Counted from the first letter of the stretch, positions 27,244-36,902 are shown. The stretch: 64,000 nucleotides of DNA from Maricaulis sp017643475 (GCF_047123815.1 NZ_CP138920.1:2418001-2482000), one strand, 5' to 3'. The notes: a model not told the origin generated them from the sequence alone. Numbers and translations: made by a program.

Positions 27244-27395
27244 CAACAATCCCGGATACACCTTAACTCAGCCGCCAAACTGTCCGGAAAACCGGGACCA
27301 CTTCAGTGGAGTTGCTACACAACTTATCAAGTCGCGAACACCTGTAGACCGCGAACTAGGGTTAGGACCCGCTCGGGTTTTGGCGGAAGCATGGC

Positions 27396-28784
27396 TTAAT
27401 CTGTATGGGGATTGGGGGAACGGAGGGCGTCGATTATTCTTGGAATTTTCTCAGGTATGTATGAGTGGTCAAGTGATTTGTAGATAGGATGTTCATCCCA
27501 TTGCAACGCGTATTGGGCCCATCTCTTTGAAACCGAGCTGAAGGCGGACCTACCGGTGCGCTGCGCAAGTTGCCACAGTCGGTTTATATGTATGAAATGA
27601 TAGACGTTGCGTTGTTTGCCGCCGATCGATTTGAGGAAATTGGTAGGATACCCGACCAGATCGTAAACATCCGGGGGCACCGCAAGCCGAACCCGTTGTG
27701 CGTCTCCTTTGGGCTTTATTGATTGTTTGACCACCCACTTCTTGCGAACTGGAGCGGCCGAGAATGGGTCATAACAACCCAGTTCAATTTCAAGGTCATA
27801 TTCGGCGCTATCAACAGAGCTTAGTAGGTCGAATTTAAGTGCATTCACATCGTGCGCGCGGGAGCAAATTAAACTGAATGTTGCGGTGCCAGCGGGGATG
27901 TTGATCTTTTCCTTTTCAGGGGAACTCTCTATTCTTGGCCCGGAGAGTGTGTTGTGCCAGTGACCTTTTCGGCCAACCGTAAAGTTTCGCTTTTGTGCTT
28001 GACTATACACTGCCAAGGGCGAGTGTATCGAAAATGGGGCTTTTGTTCTCTCTTGTATTCGGATGGAAACGGCGGAGCTCAGGCTGTATCTACTGTTTAG
28101 CGTCGCTTCATGGTCGTATTCTGGGAGCATGTGCTCAAGTAATTCAACGTTCTCTTTCAAGAACGATTCACGCATCCAACCTCCTTGCCGGTCAGCTGTA
28201 TCCATTGCGGATTTCAGTGCCGACAGCCACCCATTCAAAACTAGGTCGGGTTGATCTAATGGCACCTCTTCGATTCCGCGAAGCCCATGAAGTTTCCGCG
28301 CGACCCCACCTTGTTCAGTAGAGACTGAAAGGGATGCGTAAAACCCCTCCGCGGCATTCGTGACTTTTTCACATTGAGGCATCACCATGCTGAGCCTCGA
28401 AAACAAGTCTGCGTAATACGCTTGAGTCAAACCGGATGGATGAGATCCAGTTGCTCGACTAACACCGCTCTGTTGGTCGTACATGAAGAACAGCGCACCC
28501 GCTCGGTTTTCGACTCGATTCAGCACGGCTTGAACGATGAGATCTATCGCCCGCTTGAGTTTAACGGGCGATTTGCTGTTTTTGAGCTGGAACAGGTAAT
28601 CGTTAAGGACATAAACTGGGTAGATTGGATGAGCATAGATTGAGCCATCATCGTTCAATCTTCCTGGGTATCCGTCTTCAAGGAAATGAAATCGGTAAAA
28701 ATCGAGGGTGTCCTTGCTGAACTTCTTCGACAAACTGGGCATGGAGCGGCCTGTTGGGTATTGAACCGAACAATCCGAACTCAT
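27396..28784 (-). CDS. D-glucuronyl C5-epimerase-like protein
   Basis: 462 residues from ATG 28784, which has GGAG eight bases upstream; the frame is open to a TTG at 28931, but those 49 residues look non-coding. The match is to the C-terminal domain of heparosan/heparan glucuronyl C5-epimerases: LVLNGWLSALKSAMD (181-195), the ELLEHMLPEYD segment (214-224) followed by SRYSL, and YHFIHINRLWQLA with F-x5-RW-x2-Y (about 395-425), equivalent to the YHTTHI region of GlcE. No signal peptide is seen. Such enzymes turn GlcA into IdoA within a polymer. Assignment is from motif recall; the N-terminal domain of eukaryotic GlcE is absent. It could be a hydrolase or lyase with a similar toroid. Confidence 0.6.
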   Translation of the reverse strand: MSSDCSVQYPTGRSMPSLSKKFSKDTLDFYRFHFLEDGYPGRLNDDGSIYAHPIYPVYVLNDYLFQLKNSKSPVKLKRAIDLIVQAVLNRVENRAGALFFMYDQQSGVSRATGSHPSGLTQAYYADLFSRLSMVMPQCEKVTNAAEGFYASLSVSTEQGGVARKLHGLRGIEEVPLDQPDLVLNGWLSALKSAMDTADRQGGWMRESFLKENVELLEHMLPEYDHEATLNSRYSLSSAVSIRIQERTKAPFSIHSPLAVYSQAQKRNFTVGRKGHWHNTLSGPRIESSPEKEKINIPAGTATFSLICSRAHDVNALKFDLLSSVDSAEYDLEIELGCYDPFSAAPVRKKWVVKQSIKPKGDAQRVRLAVPPDVYDLVGYPTNFLKSIGGKQRNVYHFIHINRLWQLAQRTGRSAFSSVSKRWAQYALQWDEHPIYKSLDHSYIPEKIPRIIDALRSPNPHTD

Positions 28785-29038
28785 TGGTTTACTCCACTCA
28801 TAACCGACCTTCGCTACAGGGCTGATGTTTGCAACACAGCCAGATTTTGACGAGAAACCATGCACTAACTTCGTGCGCCGACTGCTGAAGAGCAGGACCA
28901 CCTGCCTACGCGGGCTTGGCTGAAATTTCAATACATAGCGACGAATACCCTTGGCGCTCCGGGGAGTAGTCGATATAGGGGGGCGCCTGAGAGGGTGACC
29001 GCCCGATCAAATAGTCACTTTGTTAGCCGGACCGGGAC

Positions 29039-32000
29039 ATGGCGAAATTCAAGGAAAATGGTAAATATACGGTTGTGATGGCCGTCATGAATCTTATCGA
29101 TGGGGATAGCCGGGTACTAAAAACCGCTGACACTCTTCATTATCACGGAATTGATGTTGTTCTGGTCGGTTACAATGCCAAGGCAAATCGGAGTGCCGGG
29201 TGGTCATTGAAGGAGGATCTTCCGTATCCAGCGGTCCTCATAAATGGAATTTCGCGTAAAACTCCTGGATACGAACAATTATCGGCGGGTGAAATTCGAG
29301 AAATCCAAACATCTCAGTATGTTAATGAGTTGAGGGAATTGGTTCGATCCGCAAACCCAAGGGTGTTGCACACCCACGATATGCATCTTGTTTCCGCCGG
29401 AGTCATCCGAGACGAGTTTCCCAATCTTCGTTGGTTTCACGACCTCCATGAGTGGGTGCGCGGTCTGGACAACATCGATCCCGGCATTTGGTCAGTGGCG
29501 AAAGCTCATGAGAATCAGTTCGTCGAGGCTGCCGACGTGCTGTTTACCGTGGGCGACGAAATTGCGGACATCTATCGGGAGGACTTTAACTTACCTGTCG
29601 GCCCGACCGTGATTCACAATGCTCCATATCGCAAAGTCCAAAAAACCGGTGATGAAGACATAAGGTCTGCGCTCAAGTTAGGTGGTGACGATAAGCTCGC
29701 CGTATATTGTGGGCAAGTAAAGGAGACGCGGGGAGTACACCAATTCATCCCGGTTCTAGAAGAGTTTCCAGACCTGCATATTGCTTTTGTGACGAACAAT
29801 GGCGGTGCTTATGTGGATAGCTTGCGTGAAGAAGCCAAAAAGCACGGAGCGGAAGGCAGGATCCATTTTCACCCATATGTTTCTCCTGAAAAGCTTCCCC
29901 ACTTTCTAAGCAGTGCAGACTTTGGCTTCCATACTATGCCCATCTATGGCAATGGCGATGTGGCGCTGCCGAACAAGCTTTTCGAGTATGTGCAGGCGGG
30001 AATACCAGTTGCGGTGTCCAATGCTCGAGTGATGCGAGAGTTTGTAGAACACCAGGGAATCGGAACGTGCTTTGATTCCGAAAATGTTGAGACGATCATC
30101 GCTGCGATTGGGGAGATCTTGGCATCACCGAACCGTTTCAAGCCGAACCAAAAGCTTCGCGATAAGTTCTGTTGGGAGAACGAAGAGAAGAAGATATTAG
30201 GCCATTATGCGAGCGCGCTGTCTGTCGGGAAAATTATCGGGCGGGGCGAGTTCAGGTCCGCTTCTCGACGGTTAAATGCGGGCGGCGTTCGTTCGCGCCA
30301 GCGAAAACGAATATGTCATGGCCCGTTGGGATCCGCTGGCCAGCCCTCAGCGATTGCTAAGGCTCTTCGCTCTTCTAGCAAGCGGTACACCGGAGAGAGC
30401 TTGCTGAGTGTGATTCCCAAATTTGGGTACTCAAGCGACCTCTATCTCTCTCTACGTAACCTTTCGAATGCAGATAGGGTGGCGGCGCTCGACTATCTTG
30501 TCGCTCGGTATGACGCTTTCCATTTTCACAGCGCGTCACAACTATGGTCACCTCCCGACTGGATTCACCCTAGTTTTCTTGACTTGTTCTATTTGAAAGC
30601 ACGCGGGGCAAAGATAGTTTTTCATTTTCGCGGCACGGAGGTTCGTTCTCCAGAATTATTCGCGAAGTTGAATAAGTACTCGTATTCAGATTCGGATCCC
30701 TATGGTTTCAAGAAAAAATACAACGCAGAAAGCCAAGAGAAAATGCTCGCGGCGATCCGCGGCGTTGCTGACGAAATATGCGTTGTTGATCCGGAATTGC
30801 AGACTTATGTTCCGGACTCGGTGATCTTGCCGAGGCTGCTCTCTGGCAACTGGAAGGCAACAACCAAAAATGGTTCAAGTGCCCCCCCTCTGATCGTGCA
30901 CGCTCCGTCTCGTTCTGAGATTAAGGGAACCAATTTTCTACTGAAAGCCGTTGAGGAGCTAAAGGCTGAAGGTCTCGATTTCGAGTTCGAGCTTGTCGAG
31001 GGCAAACAGCATGTGGAAGCGCTCGAAATTTACCGACGCGCGGATATCATCGTGGATCAGCTCTGCATAGGCTGGTACGGCGTTCTTGCTATTGAAGCCA
31101 TGGCGCTTCAAAAGGCCACCGTAGTCTATATTCGTGATGATCTTAAAGCATCGTTTGGAAGCCAGCTGCCCATTATTGATGCAAATCCTGACAACATTAG
31201 GGATCGCCTGCGACTGGCTATATCGGACCGTAGGTTTCGCGAAGAGATGGCTGCGCGTGGACGAGAGTTCTATGAGAATTGGCATTCGACGGGTGCGATC
31301 GTGCCGCAGCTCGAAGGTATATATGACCGAGTGTTTAGTCAGCCAGCTTCAAGTGACCCGTTGATGATTGCTCAACTCGCTCTTTCTGCGCCGATCAACA
31401 ACAAACCAGCGGGAGGAGGTGGTGGCAAACCAACTGTTGCGATCTCTGCTCTTACGGCCAAAGTAAAGGAGTTGAAGGCTGAGAAGGTCGCGCGTGATGT
31501 GCGCCTCAAACGATCGAAGCAAATAGCTGAAAGGGTCATAACTGACGTTGTGGCTGGCAACGTTGTCACGGGGCGAAGTCGAGCTGCTAGTGATCTTGTG
31601 AAGCTGGGAACGATATTAGAAGCGAACAGTAAGGTTGTTTCTCGCCTGAAGAAGACCCATGTCAAAAGCCGGACTGGAAGCCAAACGCTGCAGCCTGGGC
31701 GCCTCGGCCCATTGGTCGCGACGCCCGAGAGTGATCTTGATTCACCTCGCGCTCGGGTGGGTGACGACAAGAATAGGAGCTCAGTTTCGATCCGTTACTT
31801 GATTAACCAACTCGTATGCGAAATCGGCCACAGATTCGGACTGAAATTTGAACCTAGCAACGTGAACTCGAATCCGGTTACTCGAACTCGAAGCTCCGGA
31901 TCATTGCCGGGTATATGCGAGGAAATTGGCCTGAAGCGAGACTGGCGTGTACTCGATGTTGGGGGGGCTGCATCCGGCGGCGAGCAAACGCTTGGGCCAC

Positions 32001-32443
32001 TTGAGGGGCTGCTCGATCAGATTAGGGTGGCTGGAGTAGATGAGAAGGTCATTGATGCCCTAAATATCGCCTACCCTGGATACCAGCGTGTTCTGCCTGA
32101 AAGTGACGATCTCAACGAGAAACACGAACTGATTATCTTGTCACCTGTAACAGCCAAAATACCTGACCTGCTGAACGCTGATCATCTGAATTCCTGGTCC
32201 GATAGATTGGCTCAGGGCGGCTACTTAGTCGCGCACTTTGTCAGAGATGATTGTTCGTTGGAACGCATTCCTCGCCATTTGCACGGTTTGAGAGGCGAGT
32301 GCATTTTTGATGAGAATGGCAAACTTGTTAGCCTACCAGATGTCATAGCAACTAAGTTCGATCTAATTTCCAACACTGCACGTCGATTTGGGTCTTCCTC
32401 GTTTATCAGCTGGCTGGTTTTGCGATCTCGTAGCTCGAAATGA
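29039..32443 (+). CDS. Three-part fusion: glycosyltransferase - glycosyltransferase - methyltransferase-like domain
   Basis: 1134 residues. Domain 1 (about 1-395) is a GT4: HTHDMHLVSAGV, RWFHDLHEWVRG, AVYCGQVKETRGVHQFI and LPNKLFEYVQAGIPVAVS. Domain 2 (about 430-760) is a second GT-B: YDAFHFHSASQLWSPPDW, KIVFHFRGTEVRS, IVHAPSRSEIKGTNFLLKAV and IAIEAMALQKATVVY. A Lys/Arg-rich linker follows. The last 170 residues contain WRVLDVGGAASGGEQTL (from about 968), like motif I of SAM-dependent methyltransferases, and a LIILSPV strand. It may add two sugars in turn and methylate or cap the chain; the last part is a guess. Its stop overlaps an ATG of the next gene (ATGA at 32440). Confidence 0.75.
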   Translation: MAKFKENGKYTVVMAVMNLIDGDSRVLKTADTLHYHGIDVVLVGYNAKANRSAGWSLKEDLPYPAVLINGISRKTPGYEQLSAGEIREIQTSQYVNELRELVRSANPRVLHTHDMHLVSAGVIRDEFPNLRWFHDLHEWVRGLDNIDPGIWSVAKAHENQFVEAADVLFTVGDEIADIYREDFNLPVGPTVIHNAPYRKVQKTGDEDIRSALKLGGDDKLAVYCGQVKETRGVHQFIPVLEEFPDLHIAFVTNNGGAYVDSLREEAKKHGAEGRIHFHPYVSPEKLPHFLSSADFGFHTMPIYGNGDVALPNKLFEYVQAGIPVAVSNARVMREFVEHQGIGTCFDSENVETIIAAIGEILASPNRFKPNQKLRDKFCWENEEKKILGHYASALSVGKIIGRGEFRSASRRLNAGGVRSRQRKRICHGPLGSAGQPSAIAKALRSSSKRYTGESLLSVIPKFGYSSDLYLSLRNLSNADRVAALDYLVARYDAFHFHSASQLWSPPDWIHPSFLDLFYLKARGAKIVFHFRGTEVRSPELFAKLNKYSYSDSDPYGFKKKYNAESQEKMLAAIRGVADEICVVDPELQTYVPDSVILPRLLSGNWKATTKNGSSAPPLIVHAPSRSEIKGTNFLLKAVEELKAEGLDFEFELVEGKQHVEALEIYRRADIIVDQLCIGWYGVLAIEAMALQKATVVYIRDDLKASFGSQLPIIDANPDNIRDRLRLAISDRRFREEMAARGREFYENWHSTGAIVPQLEGIYDRVFSQPASSDPLMIAQLALSAPINNKPAGGGGGKPTVAISALTAKVKELKAEKVARDVRLKRSKQIAERVITDVVAGNVVTGRSRAASDLVKLGTILEANSKVVSRLKKTHVKSRTGSQTLQPGRLGPLVATPESDLDSPRARVGDDKNRSSVSIRYLINQLVCEIGHRFGLKFEPSNVNSNPVTRTRSSGSLPGICEEIGLKRDWRVLDVGGAASGGEQTLGPLEGLLDQIRVAGVDEKVIDALNIAYPGYQRVLPESDDLNEKHELIILSPVTAKIPDLLNADHLNSWSDRLAQGGYLVAHFVRDDCSLERIPRHLHGLRGECIFDENGKLVSLPDVIATKFDLISNTARRFGSSSFISWLVLRSRSSK

Positions 32444-33561
32444 AGGTTAGCAGAGCATTCAGCAACACTCTCGGAGTGCCACTATTTGGCCATCTATTGC
32501 CGAAAAAGTCGTCTCTCAATTAGGGCTCAGGCGTTAAGTGCATTCGCGGCTATTGACACCTTCGCGCCAGGGATGGGGTTCGATAAGTACAGTCCCAGTG
32601 TGCCAGTTAACCATGCTATGGGGTATGGCCTTCTCGCGTCTGCTGCGTCTGCGCTTCGGCTCGCTGATGAAGCTGAGCACGCCAGTCGTTGGTTGGTCCT
32701 CAATGATTCCCCTCGTGCCGGTGTGTGCGGCTGGGGGCTTCCGTTTGAGTGGGACGCGTTCCAAAATGGACAACTGAATTCTGCCGATACAGTGTATGGA
32801 ATAACCACCGCGCTGTGCGTAAACGGTTTGCTTGATGCTTTTGAGTTGCTCGGCGTTTCGCAGTATCTGGATCATGCTACCAGAGCCTTGGAGTACTATT
32901 CTCAATTTCGGTACTCGGGCCCAGACGGTTATTGCTTCTACTATTCGGATCAAGCACCTGACAGATATCGAGTGCACAATGTGTCAATGATGCTTGCGGG
33001 TCAATATGCCCGACTGGGGCATCTGACAGGTCGCGCTGACTTTCTTGAGGTGGCCGTGCAATGCGCCAATTTCTCACTCACGGAACTCAAGCATTGTAGG
33101 AATGGCGACTACTGGAATTATGCTGTAGAATTTCCGCGCCCCAATGATCTTGTTCATGCTGCGTATTCCGTGTTCGGGCTTCTTTTGGTGCAGAAGCATG
33201 CAAATAGAAATGTCGAATTAGGCGCAACCTTAAGTTATTTGCGCAAGTTTCTGAGGGCGGGAAAGCTGTATGAATATGTCAGGCACCGGGAGCTTGACCC
33301 CATGCTTCTGCCGATTAAGGCAAGGGCTTGGGGGCGGGAATGCTCCTGTGGGTTTCGTGTTTGTCAGGTGATGAAGCCGTGGCAAAAGGCGTTCGAGGTG
33401 CATTACCGCGATATAGTAACGGTTCCTCAAGGTACTACGTGGAAACAACGCAGAAGTCGTTCGAGATGCGGCATCACCTGCATATAGTCGCCGGACTGGC
33501 GTTCTGGGCGAAGTTTGTATCGCCCAGCTCAGGAAATGCGTTTGGTTTTGAAACGAGCTAA
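32440..33561 (+). pseudogene. Alpha/alpha-toroid-like polysaccharide-cluster protein with frameshift(s)
   Basis: The main frame (TTG 32486 to 33487) encodes helical hairpins resembling a six-hairpin glycosidase or epimerase fold (HAMGYGLLASAASALRLAD, YGITTALCVNGLLDAFELLG, HNVSMMLAGQYARLGHLTG). After about 33320 it turns Arg/Cys-rich (KQRRSRSRCGITC), whereas the other frame reads well (GLGAGMLLWVSCLSGDEAVA, YYVETTQKSFEMRHHLHIV, LAFWAKFV) to a stop at 33561, 19 bases before wzm. The join falls in a G-rich run near 33319-33335, as if one base were missing. At the 5' end the same outer frame offers an ATG at 32440 overlapping the previous stop, followed by about 27 codons, so a second compensating shift near 32520 is possible. 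Could be a real lesion or a sequencing indel. Function unknown. Confidence 0.5.
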
Positions 33562-33580
33562 TAGACGGTTAGGGGGGCAG

Positions 33581-34360
33581 ATGAAGCTTATTCGGGAACT
33601 GGCGGATGCTCGCCGGCGTTGGGGGTATTGGCTATTCTTGGGCGCGCGCGATGTTTTTTCCCCTTACCGCAGAAGTTCGTTGGGTATTGCGTGGCTATAC
33701 ATCCAAAATGCTCTTTGGTTTTCGCTGATAGGTGTGATTTTCGTTCCGATGTTTCGGGATGTCGAGCCCAACTATCTGAGTTACTTTTCAACTGGGTATG
33801 TGCTTTTTCAATACATCTCGGCAAGTTTGTCGGGGGCGGCAAACTTGTTCGTAGCAAACCGATCTTTGTTGTTAAGCGTACCTATTTCACCTCTAAGTGT
33901 ATTGCTTCGCCACTCTGTATCGAACGCCATCAATATGGTGATGACAGCGCCGTTATTGTTTGTTGTGTTTTTTATTGACGGCATTAATCTTGATGCAGTT
34001 CTAATCTGGTCATTGATTGGGCTTGTTCCCTTGATACTTGCAACTCTTCTCTCTAGCATTGTTTTTTCTTATATTGGCGCGATCTGGGGAGACTTTTCAT
34101 TTTTGGTCCAGTCAGCGATGAGAATTTTGTTTTTCGGCACACCGATAATTTGGTTGGTAGAGCAAAGGAGCGGTCTGCGCCGGATGATCGCGGAGGTGAA
34201 TCCGATCAATCATATGATCAACCTCGCGCGGCAGCCTATAGTCGATCAGTCAGTTGCGGTGGACTCCTATATAGTCGTGGCTGGCGTTAGCGTGGGCCTC
34301 GTTGTGTTGTCGATCACCGTGGTCGAGTTGCTGCGAGACAAAATTATGATGAAGATCTGA
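33581..34360 (+). CDS. wzm: ABC-2 type polysaccharide export permease (Wzm/KpsM family)
   Basis: 259 residues from ATG 33581, with AGGGGGGCAG just upstream; the frame is open to 33515 but that start would lie inside the previous gene. N-terminal amphipathic region LIRELADARRRWGYWLFLGARDVFSPYRRSSLGIAWLYI in the usual Wzm style, then about six membrane helices, with NPINHMINLARQPI between the last two. Overlaps wzt by one base (TGATG). With Wzt it would export a polysaccharide or lipid-linked glycan across the inner membrane. Confidence 0.9.
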   Translation: MKLIRELADARRRWGYWLFLGARDVFSPYRRSSLGIAWLYIQNALWFSLIGVIFVPMFRDVEPNYLSYFSTGYVLFQYISASLSGAANLFVANRSLLLSVPISPLSVLLRHSVSNAINMVMTAPLLFVVFFIDGINLDAVLIWSLIGLVPLILATLLSSIVFSYIGAIWGDFSFLVQSAMRILFFGTPIIWLVEQRSGLRRMIAEVNPINHMINLARQPIVDQSVAVDSYIVVAGVSVGLVVLSITVVELLRDKIMMKI

Positions 34361-35214
34361 TGAGCGGAATTTTTCTGCAAAATGCCTGCCTTTGGATACC
34401 GGTTCCGAAGACAAAGACGAAGTCCAAAGCGGGTGAAGTTGGTGCTCCTATCGTTTCTCGAGGAGCAAGTGATTTTGCATCAATCCTTGAGGATGTGAAC
34501 CTTGAGCTTGGCCACGGAGATCGAGTTGGGCTGATCGGCCACAACGGATCCGGTAAGACTAGTCTATTGCGAATGATGGCTGGAATTTACCCGCCAACTT
34601 CGGGCAGCGTTAGGATTGATGGAAGCGTTGCCCCGATGCTGACGAGTGGAGTGGGGCTCTCTCAAGACTTGTCGGGAATTGAGAATATCCTAGTCGCTTC
34701 TCGTATTTTTGGGGTCCCTCATTCGCGGTTTCAAGATTTAGTTGAGGATGTGAGTGAATTTAGTGAGTTGGGGCCGTATCTCGATAGGCCTTTGCGCACT
34801 TACTCAGCCGGAATGAAGGCTCGCCTCAGTTTTGGCCTGATAACTGCAATCGATGCCTCAATTTTGCTGATCGACGAAGTTATTGGTGCGGGTGATCCCA
34901 GTTTTCGAAAGCGATCCGCTGCTCGGCTGCAGAAAAGAATGAAGTCGGCAAGTTTGATGGTGCTGGCGACCCATTCTTATAGTCTTCTGGAGGCATTTTG
35001 CGATCAGCTTATTTGGTTGGACCGGGGGCGGATCCGCCGTTTTGGCGGGCTTCGAGATATCTACGGCGAATATCTTGAACACCAGGACAAGAAAAACAAA
35101 GCTGAGCTGGCTGCTCGTAAGGTGTCAGAGGAGGAATCCAGAATTCGAAATGAAATTCGTAACGAACGAAAGGCCCGAAAACGCATAGCTGAAGAATCAG
35201 GAGAAGACAGTTGA
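34360..35214 (+). CDS. wzt: Polysaccharide ABC exporter ATPase (Wzt/KpsT family)
   Basis: 284 residues. Walker A GHNGSGKT at 60-67, signature YSAGMKARLSFGL, Walker B SILLIDEVIGAGD, H-loop in VLATHSY. The usual insertion before the first strand carries a Lys-rich patch (about 17-22). After residue 245 a short charged, probably coiled-coil tail replaces the carbohydrate-binding domain of O-antigen Wzt proteins, so export probably does not depend on terminal-sugar recognition by Wzt. Coupled to wzm. Confidence 0.93.
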   Translation: MSGIFLQNACLWIPVPKTKTKSKAGEVGAPIVSRGASDFASILEDVNLELGHGDRVGLIGHNGSGKTSLLRMMAGIYPPTSGSVRIDGSVAPMLTSGVGLSQDLSGIENILVASRIFGVPHSRFQDLVEDVSEFSELGPYLDRPLRTYSAGMKARLSFGLITAIDASILLIDEVIGAGDPSFRKRSAARLQKRMKSASLMVLATHSYSLLEAFCDQLIWLDRGRIRRFGGLRDIYGEYLEHQDKKNKAELAARKVSEEESRIRNEIRNERKARKRIAEESGEDS

Positions 35215-35305
35215 GCGCGCGGAGGCCCCCATTCACCCTGCATCGCAGTTGGTGAATTCAGCCAATCTGTGTGCAATCAATTTCGGGCTTCTCTCTAACC
35301 GGGGG

Positions 35306-36346
35306 CTATGACCTAGCGATTACGTTTGCGATTAGCTGTGCTGCTGTACCATCACCATAGTCCAGAATTTCGCTCCTTCTGGGGCGGTCCGAGTTGGACG
35401 TCCAGAGCTGGTTCCAGCCTGATGAAACTGTTTCAACCCACTCCGTTTCGTCACGTAACGTCGTACAAGGTACCTTGTGGAAATAGGCTTCTTTCTGCAA
35501 GCCACCGGAATCTGTGTAGATGTGTTCGGCATTATTAGCCAACCAGCACATATCGATGTAGCCGAGTGGTTCGATAAGTTGAATACCACGTGGAGCTATA
35601 TTGTGGCGTTCCATTGTTTTGCGGGTTCGTGGATGAACCGCCATTATAATTTCGGTCTTCTCAGACCTTTCTTCCAAATAGGCGATAATTCTCTTAAAAC
35701 GCGCAAGGTCATCCGTGTTTTCAGCACGATGGATTGTTGCAACTGCATAAGTTTTAGGTTTCAGGGCGAGTTGGTCAAGCACTCGAGAGTGCAATGCTGC
35801 CCTTCGGGTGGCGGCAATTGTTGCATCAAACATGACGTCGCCTGAGAGGTGTACACCATCTGTAATTCCCTCGCGATGGAGATTGTTTATCGATTCTTTG
35901 GTGGGGCAGAATAATGCGGAGCTCAAATGGTCCGTCAAAATTCTGTTTGTCTCTTCTGGCATGGCGCGATTGAACGACCGTAAGCCGCTCTCGACGTGCG
36001 CGATGGGTATGCCTAGTTTGGAGGCGCTCAGGGCTCCTGCCAAAGTTGAGTTCGTATCACCGTACACCAGCATCATATCCGGGGTGTCCTCGAGAAGCAG
36101 ATGCTCGATCTGCTCCATCATCCGTCCGGTCATCGCCCCGTGAGGTAGGTTGTTAACTTCTAGATGAAAATGAGGTTTCGGAACGTTGAGCTCTTCGAAG
36201 AACACTTGCGACATGTTGGTGTCAAAGTGTTGGCCTGTATGAATAATTTTTTCCTCGATGCCAGAAGCTTCCAATGCTGAGCTGAGAGGCGCCGCCTTTA
36301 TGAATTGTGGTCTTGTTCCAATTACGGTCATGACGCGCTTTGACAT
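35306..36346 (-). CDS. wbpI: UDP-N-acetylglucosamine 2-epimerase family (WbpI/WecB type)
   Basis: 346 residues. VIGTRPQFIKAAPLS at the N-terminus, HTGQHFDTNMSQVFF, LVYGDTNSTLAGALSASK, HVESGLRSFNRAMPEE(T)NR, ATIHRAENTD and YTDSGGLQKEAYF are all 2-epimerase hallmarks. Because WbpA, B, E and D homologues are present, the likely substrate is UDP-GlcNAc3NAcA, giving UDP-ManNAc3NAcA; plain UDP-GlcNAc (WecB) is the alternative. Convergent with wzt and alone on its strand here. Confidence 0.85.
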   Translation of the reverse strand: MSKRVMTVIGTRPQFIKAAPLSSALEASGIEEKIIHTGQHFDTNMSQVFFEELNVPKPHFHLEVNNLPHGAMTGRMMEQIEHLLLEDTPDMMLVYGDTNSTLAGALSASKLGIPIAHVESGLRSFNRAMPEETNRILTDHLSSALFCPTKESINNLHREGITDGVHLSGDVMFDATIAATRRAALHSRVLDQLALKPKTYAVATIHRAENTDDLARFKRIIAYLEERSEKTEIIMAVHPRTRKTMERHNIAPRGIQLIEPLGYIDMCWLANNAEHIYTDSGGLQKEAYFHKVPCTTLRDETEWVETVSSGWNQLWTSNSDRPRRSEILDYGDGTAAQLIANVIARS

Positions 36347-36902
36347 TGATCGACAATCCTAGATCTGTTTTGTGGAAGTGGGCGCGGTCTAACAGCAATG
36401 TCGTCCCGGTCCGTTGAGATGCCTTAGGTAGACCACTAGCAGGAACTTGGGTTTTTAAGCGTCTGGTTGTGCCTGATCAAGTGCAGCTCGATGAATTGGT
36501 GTGGGTTTTGGCCTGTCAGTGAGCGGTAGGGGTGCTGCGCTCGCCTGCTTCTGGATGAGCAGAGAGATGAACGCTCGGATCTATGGTTTCGGACGAACTA
36601 TAGTTGACGCTTGATCTGACCCGGGGGGCAGAACGCCAGAAGTTCCTCGTGCTAACGTGTGGAAGAAATCAATATTCATATTCAGGTGTATAGATTGCAT
36701 ATCGCATTGAGGATATTGCACACAAAGCCGATTATGGTGACCAGATCAAAAACGTGAAGAGCTTCTGCTTTTAGGCCTTACATATTCGGGTGCCGAGGCT
36801 CATAGTGGTGTAAATGGTCCGGTCGGCTACGGGCTACAGTTTGATAAATATGCGTGATGGGTTTAGGGCACTTGGAGCGCATAAACGAAGAGTAGCCAAA
36901 TC
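36347..36902. other. Intergenic region of 556 bases, no gene recognised
   Basis: Divergent space between wbpI and cysD, lower in GC than cysD. Short open stretches exist (for example about 36700-36773 on the plus strand) but none has a start, a ribosome site and a family resemblance together. It probably holds the cysD promoter and may contain decayed sequence at the edge of the accessory block. Confidence 0.4.

Larger units (their letters stand above)
26048..27305 (+). mobile_element. Complete IS3-family insertion sequence, 1258 bp
   Basis: Ends are TGAAGTGGTCC at 26048 and the inverted GGACCACTTCA ending at 27305; the imperfect repeats extend through CGGACAG. It carries orfA, a TTTTTTA slippery site and orfB with D, D and E. 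Same length as, and apparently identical to, the minus-strand copy at 56596-57853. The flanking triplets (AGC inside the truncated copy on the left, GTG on the right) do not match, so no target duplication survives. Confidence 0.95.

Noticed and set aside
27306..27395. Gene fragment immediately right of the IS
   Set aside because: A frame stays open for several dozen codons into the antisense of the epimerase-like gene, but it shows no recognisable motif and no matching half on the left of the IS.
36700..36773. Short open stretch in the wbpI-cysD gap, possible gene remnant
   Set aside because: No start, no ribosome site and no family resemblance; too short to support a call.
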